From Methanothrix sp. (GTDB lineage Archaea > Halobacteriota > Methanosarcinia > Methanotrichales > Methanotrichaceae), in NCBI GenBank assembly GCA_020844795.1, contig CP086218.1, positions 515,390-559,260 of the forward strand: a stretch of 43,871 nucleotides of DNA, read 5' to 3'. Below the pieces are notes generated by a model. The model was not told the origin of the DNA. It saw only the letters and a program-made list of their open reading frames with translations, and searched no databases. This document shows, piece after piece, positions 15,364-24,146 of this stretch. Within the stretch, counting starts at the first letter, position 1, and every line of letters starts with the position of its first letter. Position numbers and translations under genes: made by a program.

Positions 15364-17253
15364 TCAGGCCAGGACGAGGGAGGTGGAGTCCGTCCCCGTC
15401 CCGCCGAACTGATCTTTCGCCTCCACTACGACGGAATAATCTCCGGGGCCCCAGAACCTGGTCTCCCATCTCCCGGTATAGACCCCGTTCCTGTCGAAGT
15501 CGTGCATCGGTATTATCATCTCCCCGTCGCCGCCGACTATCCTCATCTCCACAGAGGCGATATCTCCTGATATTCCGGCGTGTACCATGACGGGATCTCC
15601 GGATTTGGCGACGTATCTGCTGAGAGCCAGATCACCGACCTCAGGACCCGACCTCGCCTCGGGGAGGTCTACGAGGTCGAGGGCTGCCTTCAGGTTCAAC
15701 AGGCCGTAGCCGAAGGTGTAGTCGGGGCCCGGCGGTCCGATATCGTCGGCGGACCTGAGGAGAACCCTCTTCGCCTCTATAGGGTCGAGATCGGGCTGCT
15801 TCTCTTTGAGGACGGCCACCGCCCCCGCCACCTGGGGGGCTCCCATGGAGGTCCCGCTCATGGTGATCTCACCCCGGAGGGTACCATGCCTGGCGGAGGC
15901 GACGTCCACCCCCACCGCCACCAGGTCGGGCTTGATCCTGTCGTCGGGGGTCGGCCCCCGGGAGGACCTCTCAAAGACGTTCCCGAGAGGGTCTACGGCG
16001 CCGACGGTTATCACCCTCTCGGCGGTACCCGGCGTCACTATCGACCTGGTAGAGGGTCCGAGGTTGCCGGCGGCGACGGCGACGGCGATCCCCGCCTCCA
16101 CCATCCTGTCGCAGGCAGCATCCAAGAGGGATGAGCCCTCGCTCGCCTCCTCACCGCCGACGCTGAAGGATATCACGTCTATACCAAGCTCATCCTTATT
16201 ATCAAGGATCCAGTCGAGGGCGTTTAGGGCGTCGGAGAGGTAACAAGCCCCGTACTCGTCCATCACCTTCACCACCACCAGCTTCGATCCGGGGGCGATC
16301 CCGGCGGCGTCGCCGGTCCCGGCGATGAGGCTGGCGCAGTGGGTCCCGTGGCCGTGGTCGTCATAGGCCTCCTGTCTGCCGTTTACGAAGTCCTTGAAGG
16401 CGACGATCTTCGGATCCCGGGCCATGATCCCGCCGAGGGACCTGTGGTTTGGATCGGCGCCGGTATCCAGGACCGCCACCGTGACACCCCTCCCGGTATA
16501 ATCATCGACGGCGAGACGGGGATCGTCCCTCGGCCGGTATCCCTCCGTCACCTCTCCGAGGATCTGGAGCTTCTGATCTCGATAAACCCCCTTGACGCCG
16601 TCGATGTTAGCGATGGCCTCAAGCTGAGACCCCCTGACGACCATGGAGGCTCCCGTAAGGACCTTGAACTCGTCTCCCACCTTATCCGCCAGGGAATCTT
16701 CTCCCCTCAGGGAGAAGTCCACCTCGGTGAGGACTATCACCCTCAGGTCCTGATCGCCCAAATTCTCGAGGCTGTCCTCGATCCGGTTGCCGTTCAGGTC
16801 CAGGGGGTCGAGGACCCGGAGGACGAGGTCGTCACAGACGGCGGCGTTCCCCGCCCTGTCGACGGCGACGATGGTGATCCGGTGATAGCCAGGAGGGAGG
16901 TTGGAGCTGCAATGCCCCACGTACTTGCCGTTGCGGCTGAGGTCGATGAGAGGAGTCTGCCGCCCGCCCACCTCGGCGTAGACGGTATCGACGGAGACGT
17001 CGTCTTTCACCCAGGCGGTGATCCTGACCTTCGGATCGCCCCGCTTGATTATCATAGGCGATACGTGGGCGTTGAAGATGACGGGGGGCTCGAGGTCCTC
17101 TCCGGGGTTGATCGCCGCATCGATCCTCTGGAGGAACCAGCGAGGAGACGGATCCTGGGGTGTTTTTAAAGAGATGGAGATGGCCGCGCCGCTGAAGGCG
17201 ACCGCGGCGATCGCCAACAGGGTGATAAAAAATAAGAGGCTATTGCGGCTCAT
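15364..17253 (-). CDS. secreted subtilisin-like serine protease (S8)
   Basis: A 629-residue exported protease. A signal peptide/anchor (SLLFFITLLAIAAVAFSGAA) leads. An Ig-like N-terminal domain (about 55-140) includes NGKYVGHC and HRITIVAVDRAGNAA. A propeptide-like region precedes the S8 domain. The catalytic triad is visible: Asp in VAVLDTGAD, His in HGHGTHCASL and Ser in MSGTSMGAPQVAGA, with the oxyanion Asn in AVAAGN. The C-terminal Ig-like domain (NGVYTGRWE, GDYSVVVEAKDQFGG) resembles the C-terminus of the NosD-like protein two genes upstream. It is cotranscribed in direction with the rhodanese and NosD genes, suggesting a surface-protein processing or turnover set. Confidence 0.93.
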   Translation of the reverse strand: MSRNSLLFFITLLAIAAVAFSGAAISISLKTPQDPSPRWFLQRIDAAINPGEDLEPPVIFNAHVSPMIIKRGDPKVRITAWVKDDVSVDTVYAEVGGRQTPLIDLSRNGKYVGHCSSNLPPGYHRITIVAVDRAGNAAVCDDLVLRVLDPLDLNGNRIEDSLENLGDQDLRVIVLTEVDFSLRGEDSLADKVGDEFKVLTGASMVVRGSQLEAIANIDGVKGVYRDQKLQILGEVTEGYRPRDDPRLAVDDYTGRGVTVAVLDTGADPNHRSLGGIMARDPKIVAFKDFVNGRQEAYDDHGHGTHCASLIAGTGDAAGIAPGSKLVVVKVMDEYGACYLSDALNALDWILDNKDELGIDVISFSVGGEEASEGSSLLDAACDRMVEAGIAVAVAAGNLGPSTRSIVTPGTAERVITVGAVDPLGNVFERSSRGPTPDDRIKPDLVAVGVDVASARHGTLRGEITMSGTSMGAPQVAGAVAVLKEKQPDLDPIEAKRVLLRSADDIGPPGPDYTFGYGLLNLKAALDLVDLPEARSGPEVGDLALSRYVAKSGDPVMVHAGISGDIASVEMRIVGGDGEMIIPMHDFDRNGVYTGRWETRFWGPGDYSVVVEAKDQFGGTGTDSTSLVLA

Positions 17254-17278
17254 CTCCTGATACTACGTCTCTATCCGA

Positions 17279-19042
17279 TTAATAGCTTCCCAGCTTTCTT
17301 ATCCGTGAGGTGGCGGCGGTCGTAGTCGCCGTCTCCTGGACCGGCGCCGAGGAGTCGATCTCTACCGTCAGGACGTCCTCGAAGTAGGAGGTCCTCGACC
17401 CCGCCGTCGCCGCCAGGGTGACGGTGTAGAACCCATCGGGGGCGCCGGAGGCGTCCCAGGTCCCCAGATGCTCATATCCCAGGGTGGGGACGAGCTCTAT
17501 GGTGGCCATGATCTCGCCCTCCTCGTTCTGGATCAGAGCCCCGGCGGCGGTGATCGCCCCTGCCTGCGTCCTCCCCACCGAGCCGAGCCTGACGCCGCCT
17601 GTGATCGAGGAGGGGTTCCCCCCTGAGGCGTAGAGGGCTACGGGGTCGAAGCAGGCGACGCATCCCATAGTCGTAACCACAGGCCTCTCCAGGGAGGAGG
17701 CCTCCTCGATCAGCACCTCGATATCGTCGATGGTGAAGGTCGATCCCTCCATCTCATCCAGGAGGGCTTCCATCTCCGGCAGGTCCCCGGATGGGGCCTG
17801 CGCCACCGGGTCCTCCGAGAGGGGCTCTTCGACGGCCGACGTTTCTCTGGAGGTGACGATCGGACCGAATAGACCGGCGTCTGAACCTGCCTCGTCGGCG
17901 ACGACCTCAAAGGTGGCGAATATCTTCACCGGACCGGGCCTGGCGGGGTTAGGCTCGGCCCTGGCGGACTTGAAGACCGCCTTGACGGGGGGCCTGTTGG
18001 CCTCCCAGTCGTTCCAGGTGTAGAGGCTCGAATCGTACCCCATCAGCTGGAGGGCGTACCATACCATGGAGGCCCTGGCCCCGGCGTTGGAGTAGATGAC
18101 GACGGGATCGGCCTTGTCAAGGCCGGAGAAGACCGCCGCCAGCTCCTCGCCGCCCTTCATGCGGCCGTTGGCCAGAACGGCGCTGTAATCTATGTTCACG
18201 GCGCCGGGGATCTTGTCGGCGGCGAACTCCCGGAAGGTTCGGGCGTCGACGATCTGATACCTCCCGGCGGCGACGGCGTCGTAACCGGCCAGAAGCCCCG
18301 ACCTGGGTCGGGGGGAATAGGTGACAGCTGACCTCTCGTTCGCCGTCCTCTCCGTCGGAAGCCCTCCTTCGACCCAGCCGTCGAGGCCGCCGTCCAGGAG
18401 CTTGACGTCGTCGTGGCCGACGTACTTCATCGCCCAGAAGACGAAAGGAGCCACGGATATGCCGTCACAGGTGGCGCAGTCGCCGTAGATCACCACCGAG
18501 TCCTCAGGGGAGATCCCGGCCCTTCCCAGGATCTCGGCGATCTGCGATGCCGACCTGGGGTTGTTATCATCGTCAAGGAACTCCTCCCAGTAGAGGGGGA
18601 TCGCCCCTTTGATATGGACCGTGGCATACCCCGTCCCCACGTCCAGGATTACGTCCGATCCCTCCACATCTTTGGAGGAGGCGAGGAGCTCTCCCCGGAC
18701 GAAACCGCCCGCTGTTCCGGAAGCCTCGGCCTCCACGGAGGCCCTAGCATCTCTCGGTCCCGGCGGCGCCTCCCCCGCGGCCTCTACCCTCGTCGGGTCG
18801 CGGCCGAGGAAGTCGAAGATGCCGAGCTGAAAGCTGCTCTCGCCCTTGCATTCGGGGCAGTCCCATTTATCCAGTTTCTCTTGAGGGACAAACTGGTCCG
18901 CACCTGTAGAGACGATCAGCCCCAGTATGAGGAAGACGACCGCTAACGTCCTTCCAACCTTCGAGCCGATTCCTCCTGACCTTGAGCCAGCCTTCTCGTC
19001 GGGCTGGCGGACCGAATAACTCTTTTTCCTAACCCCTAACAT
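17279..19042 (-). CDS. exported tandem rhodanese-domain protein
   Basis: A 587-residue protein with a basic N-terminus and one hydrophobic signal/anchor (LAVVFLILGLIVSTGA), so most of it is probably extracytoplasmic. A CPEC pair follows the anchor. Residues about 130-370 form a thiosulfate sulfurtransferase-like tandem rhodanese: KLLDGGLDGWVEGGLP closes the first domain, and YQIVDARTFREFAADKIPGA opens the second. The expected catalytic cysteine loop of domain two reads VIYSNAGARAS (near residue 317), so the usual cysteine is Ser. Domain one has DCATCDG at the equivalent place. The C-terminal part has MGCVACFDP and an Ig-like fold (GTWDASGAPDGFYTVTL). Sulfur transfer is therefore uncertain; a binding or structural role is possible. 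Confidence 0.83.
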   Translation of the reverse strand: MLGVRKKSYSVRQPDEKAGSRSGGIGSKVGRTLAVVFLILGLIVSTGADQFVPQEKLDKWDCPECKGESSFQLGIFDFLGRDPTRVEAAGEAPPGPRDARASVEAEASGTAGGFVRGELLASSKDVEGSDVILDVGTGYATVHIKGAIPLYWEEFLDDDNNPRSASQIAEILGRAGISPEDSVVIYGDCATCDGISVAPFVFWAMKYVGHDDVKLLDGGLDGWVEGGLPTERTANERSAVTYSPRPRSGLLAGYDAVAAGRYQIVDARTFREFAADKIPGAVNIDYSAVLANGRMKGGEELAAVFSGLDKADPVVIYSNAGARASMVWYALQLMGYDSSLYTWNDWEANRPPVKAVFKSARAEPNPARPGPVKIFATFEVVADEAGSDAGLFGPIVTSRETSAVEEPLSEDPVAQAPSGDLPEMEALLDEMEGSTFTIDDIEVLIEEASSLERPVVTTMGCVACFDPVALYASGGNPSSITGGVRLGSVGRTQAGAITAAGALIQNEEGEIMATIELVPTLGYEHLGTWDASGAPDGFYTVTLAATAGSRTSYFEDVLTVEIDSSAPVQETATTTAATSRIRKLGSY

Positions 19043-19072
19043 GTCTTATCCCCTTTAATGAATCATCAAACT

Positions 19073-20572
19073 CTATCGGCCCATGGCCGACGATAAGGCC
19101 TCGTTGAAGTCCCGGCCGGACCTGGGGAGGATCTCCACCTCGCCCATCTCCTCCACCAGCTCAAAGCCCCTGGCGTCCTTGGCCGTCAGGACGATGGCGT
19201 ACCTCCCGGCCCCCATCAGGGCGGTCTGGAGGGTCCCGGCGTAGACCCCCTCCCCGGACTGGTACATGGTTATCGGGCGTATCGGGTCCGAGGAGACGAG
19301 GAGGTTCCTCGCCCTCGCCGATACCTGGGCGAAGCCGTTCACCGATTCGAGGGCGACCTCCACCGTCACCGGGGTCCCTATCTGGGCCCGGGCCGGATGG
19401 ACGGAGGCGCGGACGATCTGGATCGGGTGGACCGATTCCCCCATGATCGGATAGATGTCCCTAGCCCTCTCGTTTATGACGTAAGGGAGGTCTCCAAAGC
19501 CATCAGGCCCCGATATGTTCTGGCCTGGGCCGGACATCTCGTCGGTACCGATGTAGCTGCCCCAGAAGTTTCCGCCGACGGGATAGGCCGCATACCACTG
19601 GTTCACCCCCCGGTCTTCGGCGGGGATGACGGCATCGAAGATCCTGTTGTTGTAGATATGGTTACCGTCGGTGTTGACGACGACACCCCGCTGGCCCCCG
19701 GAGATGTTGTTCTCGAAGATGGTATTGTTTCCGGCGGGGCCCTCCAGGATCTGGACGCCGAAGAGCTGGTTTTTGGCGATCTCGTTTCCTCTAATAATGT
19801 TATATCCCGAACCTGTCTGGAGGAATATGCCCACCACCCCGTTATCCGAGATCTCGTTCTCCAGGATGTGGTTATTGATGCAGCCTCCGATCAGCTTTAT
19901 CCCGGCGATCTCATTATTATCCAGCCGGTTTCTCGCGATGACGTTGTCGTTGCAGTCGGTGAAGGCGTAGACGCCATATTTGTTCCCCACCGCCACGTTG
20001 CCGGAGATTACGTTATCAGAGCAGCTGGGAAATAGGCAGATCCCGTACTCGCCGTTGTGGCTCGCCACGTTGTCGAGGATCTGGTTTCCGTTCGATCTGG
20101 ATAAGTATATCCCGTACCATCGGTGGGGTCCGAGGCCGTTATAGTTCGCGACGTTATCCTTTATCGTATTCCCGTCGGAGGAGATGAGGCCTATCCCCCA
20201 CTGGACGGCTCCGGTGACGGTGTTGTTGGAGACGGTGCAGTTTTTGGAGCCCACCAGGTGGATCCCGTAGAACCCCCCCTCGACGGTGAAGCCCGAGACG
20301 GTGACGTCGTCGGCCGCGATCCTTATGCCGATGTTCCTATCCCCCGGTCTGATCCTGGCGCCGTCGCCGATGAGGGTTATGCTCTTGGTTATCTCTACCT
20401 TATCGTAGACCCCCGGCCCCACCAGGATGGTGTCTCCCGGCATCGCTCCGTCCACGGCCGCCTGGAGGTCTCTACCCGCCTGGTACGTCGCAGAAGATGC
20501 GGTCGTCACCAAAAGCAACGCCAGGATCGCCGTCGCGCCCAGGAGGGGGCGCAGATCCGCTGAACTTCTCAA
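19073..20572 (-). CDS. secreted NosD/CASH-type parallel beta-helix protein
   Basis: A 499-residue exported protein: signal peptide (LLGATAILALLLVTTASSA), then about 12 parallel beta-helix repeats rich in N and G (for example NTIKDNVANYNG, NVISGNVAVGNKYG, NIIRGNEIAKNQLFG). The NosD-type opening DLQAAVDGAMPGDTILVGPGVY is present. After the helix comes an Ig-like domain (GEGVYAGTLQ, GRYAIVLTAKDARGFE). Such proteins are common in the envelopes of methanogens and may bind or cleave surface polysaccharide, but no catalytic residues can be assigned. It begins at a TTG; an inverted repeat just upstream (20573-20593) can fold over the presumed ribosome-binding region. A second paralogue is at 32269-33660. 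Confidence 0.9.
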   Translation of the reverse strand: MRSSADLRPLLGATAILALLLVTTASSATYQAGRDLQAAVDGAMPGDTILVGPGVYDKVEITKSITLIGDGARIRPGDRNIGIRIAADDVTVSGFTVEGGFYGIHLVGSKNCTVSNNTVTGAVQWGIGLISSDGNTIKDNVANYNGLGPHRWYGIYLSRSNGNQILDNVASHNGEYGICLFPSCSDNVISGNVAVGNKYGVYAFTDCNDNVIARNRLDNNEIAGIKLIGGCINNHILENEISDNGVVGIFLQTGSGYNIIRGNEIAKNQLFGVQILEGPAGNNTIFENNISGGQRGVVVNTDGNHIYNNRIFDAVIPAEDRGVNQWYAAYPVGGNFWGSYIGTDEMSGPGQNISGPDGFGDLPYVINERARDIYPIMGESVHPIQIVRASVHPARAQIGTPVTVEVALESVNGFAQVSARARNLLVSSDPIRPITMYQSGEGVYAGTLQTALMGAGRYAIVLTAKDARGFELVEEMGEVEILPRSGRDFNEALSSAMGR

Positions 20573-20593
20573 CCTAACCCACCGGGGTTAAGG
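20573..20593 (-). repeat. inverted repeat adjoining the NosD-like start codon
   Basis: CCTAACCC (20573-20580) and GGGTTAAGG (20585-20593) are complementary apart from one bulged base, with a 4-nt loop. The right arm on the minus strand touches the TTG start and covers the only purine-rich stretch, so it could restrain translation. Confidence 0.35.
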
Positions 20594-20754
20594 AGGATCT
20601 TCAGTTAATAAAGGTAACGTGGCTCTCTGCCCTGCAGATCACCCCAAAATCGGAGGATTTTATCTCCACAGGGCTCTTGTAGGGGTCATGTAGGTCAAAG
20701 ATGAAGGCAAGTCTTTTTATTTATCCCGATTTTATGGATGTTGAGGTGAAGAGT

Positions 20755-21351
20755 TTGAAATATAAATTCAGATCGGCCTTCTGCATGGCCTGCGCCCTCC
20801 TCCTGGTGGGGGCCGCCTTCGCCATGACCTGGACCTCTCCCAAGGGGTTCTTGACAGACGACACCTACATCGACAAGAGCCTGCCGGATGAGAACTTCGG
20901 GACCGAGGAGATCCTCTGGGTCACCTCCGAAGGGGGCGACCCCCAGAGGGAGGCCTGGATCTCCTTCAACACCGTCGTCATGATAGAGTCTCTTAAGATA
21001 AAGTCCCTGGAGGAGGTCTCCTCTGCGACCATTAGGGTCTACGCGACAGAGGTGGAGAACCCTGGAGAGATGGAGCTCCACTTTTACAGCTCGGGGTTCT
21101 TCGAGGAGACCGTCGTCTGGGACGGCAAGCCCGATTATGACGTCGATGTCGAAGGAGTCATCGATGTCGATGAGGAGGGATGGTACGAGATCGACGCCAC
21201 GAGCCTCATAAAGAAGGCGATCCTCGAATGCAAAGACTGCCCCTTCTCCGCCGTCCTGGTGGCAAAAGGTGACGCCTCCGTAGGCTTCGCCTCCAAAGAG
21301 GACCCCGAGGGGAACGGGCCGGTGTTGAAGGTAACCACCATCACCGCCTGA
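20755..21351 (+). CDS. secreted DNRLRE-domain surface protein
   Basis: A protein of about 198 residues: signal peptide (FCMACALLLVGAAFA) followed by one DNRLRE domain, a beta-sandwich module frequent in archaeal and bacterial surface proteins. Marks are TDDTYIDKSLPDENFGTEE at the start, AWISFN, ATIRVYA, ETVVWDGKP and VGFASKEDPEGNGPVLKV at the end. The frame opens at ATG 20701. However, TTG 20755 is preceded by GAGGTGA (20743-20749) at 5 nt and gives a normal signal peptide, while the upstream 18 codons are AT-rich and include a TATA-like TTTTTATTTA. I therefore prefer 20755. It is divergent from the NosD gene. The function is probably structural or carbohydrate-binding. Confidence 0.8.
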   Translation: MKYKFRSAFCMACALLLVGAAFAMTWTSPKGFLTDDTYIDKSLPDENFGTEEILWVTSEGGDPQREAWISFNTVVMIESLKIKSLEEVSSATIRVYATEVENPGEMELHFYSSGFFEETVVWDGKPDYDVDVEGVIDVDEEGWYEIDATSLIKKAILECKDCPFSAVLVAKGDASVGFASKEDPEGNGPVLKVTTITA

Positions 21352-21369
21352 TCCCTCCGACGATTGGGA

Positions 21370-21421
21370 GAGGGGCGGACCCTCCCACCCCCTCCAACTC
21401 CATTTTTGCGCGCCCTTTTTT
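21370..21421 (+). terminator. hairpin plus T-runs after DNRLRE gene
   Basis: GAGGG (21370-21374) pairs with CCCTC (21380-21384), followed by T5 (21403-21407) and T6 (21416-21421). This lies shortly after the DNRLRE stop and well before fae-hps. Confidence 0.5.
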
Positions 21422-21530
21422 GTCAATCCGATATCATTGAGCTGCGGCCGTATTGGGGGAGGGCGGTAGTATGAAGCCTGTGCAAAAGGATTAATACCGG
21501 CGAGACGTCTTCCGATTTCGAGGTGAACGC

Positions 21531-22721
21531 TTGTTTTTGATAGGAGAGGCGCTGATAGGGGAGGAGCCGGAACTAGCTCACATAGATCTGTTAATTGGAG
21601 ATAAGGACGGGCCTGTGGGGACGGCCTTTGCAAACGGCCTCGCCCAGCTCTCGGCTGGCCACACCCCCCTTCTGTCCGTTATAAGGCCGAACCTGCCGGC
21701 GAAGCCCGCCACCCTGATAGTACCGAAGGTGACGGTGAAGAATATGGACCAGGCGGCTGTCATATTCGGTCCCGCCCAGACCGCCGTCGCCAAGGCGGTG
21801 GCGGACTGCGTCGCCGAGGGGGTCATCCCGAAGTCCGAGGTCGAGGACCTGGTCCTGATCGTCAGCGTCTTCATCCACCCCCAGTCCCGGGATTACGACG
21901 CCATATACAGGTACAACTACGGGGCGACGAAGCTCGCGATTAAGAGGGCGATGGAGAGCTTCCCGGACATCGATACCGTCCTCTACGAGAAGGACAGGTC
22001 GACCCACCCGGTGATGGGCTTCCGGGTCATCAGGCTCTGGGACCCCCCATACCTCCAGGTGGCTCTGGATCTGGTGGACCTCGCCGTCGTCAGAAAGGTC
22101 CTTTCTCAGCTTCCGGATAGCGACCATCTCCTCATCGAGGTGGGCACCCCCCTCGTCAAGAAGTTTGGCGCCTCGGTCGTCAAGGAGATCAGAAACGTCC
22201 GCCCCAGCTCCTTCGTCGTCCTGGACTTAAAGACTTTAGACACCGGAAACCTGGAGGTGAGGCTAGCCGCCGATGCCACTGCCGACGCCGTAGTCATATC
22301 CGGCCTCGCTCCGACCAAGACCATGGAGCTCGCCATCCGGGAAGCTAGGAAGACGGGGGTCTACTCGGTGATCGATATGCTGAACGTCCCCGACCCCCTG
22401 GCGGTCCTCCGGTCTCTATCGGCTCTCCCGGACGTGGTGGAGATGCACCGGGCGATAGATCAGGAGGCGGAGAAGCACAACTGGGCGGTGATAGCCGAGA
22501 TCAAGAAGATGGCATCCGGATCTGACAGAAGGCTCCTCGTAGCCGTAGCTGGCGGGATCAGGGTCGATACCGTTGCCGAGGCCCTCAGATCCGGCGCCGA
22601 CATCGTGGTGACGGGGAGGGCGATCACCGGCTCCAAGGACGTCAAGGACGCCGCCGAGCAGTTCCTTTCAGAGCTGAAGCAGACGGAGATAGATCAGTAC
22701 AGGGTGATGACCGACTTCTGA
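21531..22721 (+). CDS. fae-hps: bifunctional formaldehyde-activating enzyme / 3-hexulose-6-phosphate synthase
   Basis: A 396-residue fusion found in methanogens. Residues 1-160 are Fae, which condenses formaldehyde with tetrahydromethanopterin: AHIDLLIGDKDGPVG contains the catalytic histidine, with NGLAQLSAGHTPLL after it. Residues about 170-396 are Hps (orotidine-phosphate-decarboxylase fold), which interconverts hexulose-6-phosphate with ribulose-5-phosphate and formaldehyde: VALDLVDLA, LIEVGTPLVKKFG, VVLDLKTLDTG and VAGGIRVDTVAEAL. Together the halves supply pentose phosphate while feeding the released formaldehyde into the C1 pathway. It starts at TTG 21531 behind GAGGTGAA. A TATA-like ATTAATACC lies about 40 nt upstream. 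The next gene follows directly. Confidence 0.95.
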   Translation: MFLIGEALIGEEPELAHIDLLIGDKDGPVGTAFANGLAQLSAGHTPLLSVIRPNLPAKPATLIVPKVTVKNMDQAAVIFGPAQTAVAKAVADCVAEGVIPKSEVEDLVLIVSVFIHPQSRDYDAIYRYNYGATKLAIKRAMESFPDIDTVLYEKDRSTHPVMGFRVIRLWDPPYLQVALDLVDLAVVRKVLSQLPDSDHLLIEVGTPLVKKFGASVVKEIRNVRPSSFVVLDLKTLDTGNLEVRLAADATADAVVISGLAPTKTMELAIREARKTGVYSVIDMLNVPDPLAVLRSLSALPDVVEMHRAIDQEAEKHNWAVIAEIKKMASGSDRRLLVAVAGGIRVDTVAEALRSGADIVVTGRAITGSKDVKDAAEQFLSELKQTEIDQYRVMTDF

Positions 22722-22722
22722 G

Positions 22723-24078
22723 ATGCGCCTCATATTAGCCCTCTTCGTCCTCTCCATCCTGGCAGGCCCCGCCAGCCCCACCACCGAGGTCCGGGTGGGG
22801 GAGGCGGCCTCCCCCCAGGGAGCCGTCATCCTCGTCGTCGACGGGATGGGATCGGCTTACGTCTACCCAGAGCTGAAGCCCCAGGCCGCCGACGGCACCC
22901 CCCTCGCCTCCGCCATTCTATTCAACCTGACGGCGAAGGGGGCACGGGTCCTAGACGTCACCGTCCCCGTCCCGGAGACCGGGCCGTCCCACTCGGTCCT
23001 GGTGACGGGATGTTCCTGGATGGACTCTGCCATAATCGGAACGCCGGGGGCGACGATCTTCGATGCCGCCCGGGAGGAGGGGCTCCTCTGCATCGCCCTC
23101 CTCCAGCGGGGCGACGCCGTCAGCATCCTCCTGGAACAGGATGGGGTGGTCTTCTTCGACGACAACTCCCTCTGGGGAGCAGAGCCCCTGGCAGGCTCTG
23201 GAGGCGACTTTCCTGCGGACTTAGCCGGACTCCTCCAGGCCTGGAGGGATATATTCCCTCAATACAACCAGGTGAGAGGGGTCCCCGGATACGTCGGCTA
23301 CAACGCCTGGGGGCTGGACGCGGCCGCCGACCTGGTATCGGCGATGGGAGAGCGCCCCTTCCTTCTGATGGTGAACGTCGGCGCCGTCGACAGCGCAGGC
23401 CACAACCTGGGGGCGGAGGGTTACTTAGAGACGATATCGGGCCTCGATGCGCCCCTGGGCAGGCTCGTCGAGGCCTGCGAATCGGAGGAGATTCTTCTTC
23501 TCATCACCGCCGATCACGGGATGTCCTTCCCCTCCGGAGAGGGGAAGGGTGGCCACTCATCTTCCAAGTACTCAGGCCAGCCGGAGTCCCTTTCGGTCCC
23601 GGCGGTATTCCTGGGGCCGGGGGTCGACGATATGCTCATCTCCGGCCCCTGGTCGCAGGTGGACCTCGGACCGACCATCCTCGACCTTCTGAATATCAGA
23701 ACGGCTCTTCCGTTCTCCGAGGGGAGGGTGATCCCCGTCTCGAATCTATCCGACCTCTCGGTCGACGTCGGGAGGGCGGGGGAGGTGGAGGTCCACAAGG
23801 ACGGGGGACTGGTGGCCCGGGCGACCGGGGATTCGAGGTACATCTTCAAAGACCTGGAGAGGGGGACCTACTCCGTCGAGGCGGGGGAAAGGGTGGCCCA
23901 GGTCCACCTATCCGGCGATCAGACGATCGATATGTCGGAGAGCGAGCCAGCCAGCCTCTTTGATCTCATATCACCGATCTTCGAGCCGGAGAAGAGGAAG
24001 TACGTCGCCGCAGTCCTGATCCTGGCGGTGAACGCCGTCGGCGCCGTCCTGATCCTCCGGATAGCGAGGAGAGGATGA
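22723..24078 (+). CDS. membrane-anchored alkaline-phosphatase-superfamily protein
   Basis: A 451-residue exported metalloenzyme. A signal peptide (LILALFVLSILAGPASP) and a C-terminal transmembrane helix (YVAAVLILAVNAVGAVLIL) with RIARRG at the end place the body outside the cell. The alkaline-phosphatase/sulfatase fold is shown by VILVVDGMGSAYVYP (first metal Asp), PSHSVLVTG (candidate nucleophile Ser region), NVGAVDSAGHNLG, and LLITADHGMSF with GGHSSSKYSG (Asp-His and His metal ligands). A small beta domain follows the catalytic part. It may hydrolyse phosphate or sulfate esters at the surface; the exact substrate is not evident. It starts one base after the fae-hps stop, so the two are probably cotranscribed. 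Confidence 0.85.
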   Translation: MRLILALFVLSILAGPASPTTEVRVGEAASPQGAVILVVDGMGSAYVYPELKPQAADGTPLASAILFNLTAKGARVLDVTVPVPETGPSHSVLVTGCSWMDSAIIGTPGATIFDAAREEGLLCIALLQRGDAVSILLEQDGVVFFDDNSLWGAEPLAGSGGDFPADLAGLLQAWRDIFPQYNQVRGVPGYVGYNAWGLDAAADLVSAMGERPFLLMVNVGAVDSAGHNLGAEGYLETISGLDAPLGRLVEACESEEILLLITADHGMSFPSGEGKGGHSSSKYSGQPESLSVPAVFLGPGVDDMLISGPWSQVDLGPTILDLLNIRTALPFSEGRVIPVSNLSDLSVDVGRAGEVEVHKDGGLVARATGDSRYIFKDLERGTYSVEAGERVAQVHLSGDQTIDMSESEPASLFDLISPIFEPEKRKYVAAVLILAVNAVGAVLILRIARRG

Positions 24079-24103
24079 TATTTATCATCGATTTTTTGGC
24101 CAA

Positions 24104-24112
24104 CTTTAAATA
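24104..24112 (+). promoter_or_regulatory. TATA box for thiC
   Basis: CTTTAAATA, centred 39 nt before the thiC ATG, is close to the recurring box seen before the DUF373 and DUF167 genes. No structure resembling a TPP riboswitch is seen in the 68-nt gap. Confidence 0.55.
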
Positions 24113-24146
24113 CGACCTTATCTGGACAGATCCGATGGGATGATTC

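Noticed and set aside
24079-24146. TPP riboswitch before thiC
   Set aside because: The gap is too short and has none of the conserved TPP aptamer sequences; a TATA box occupies it.
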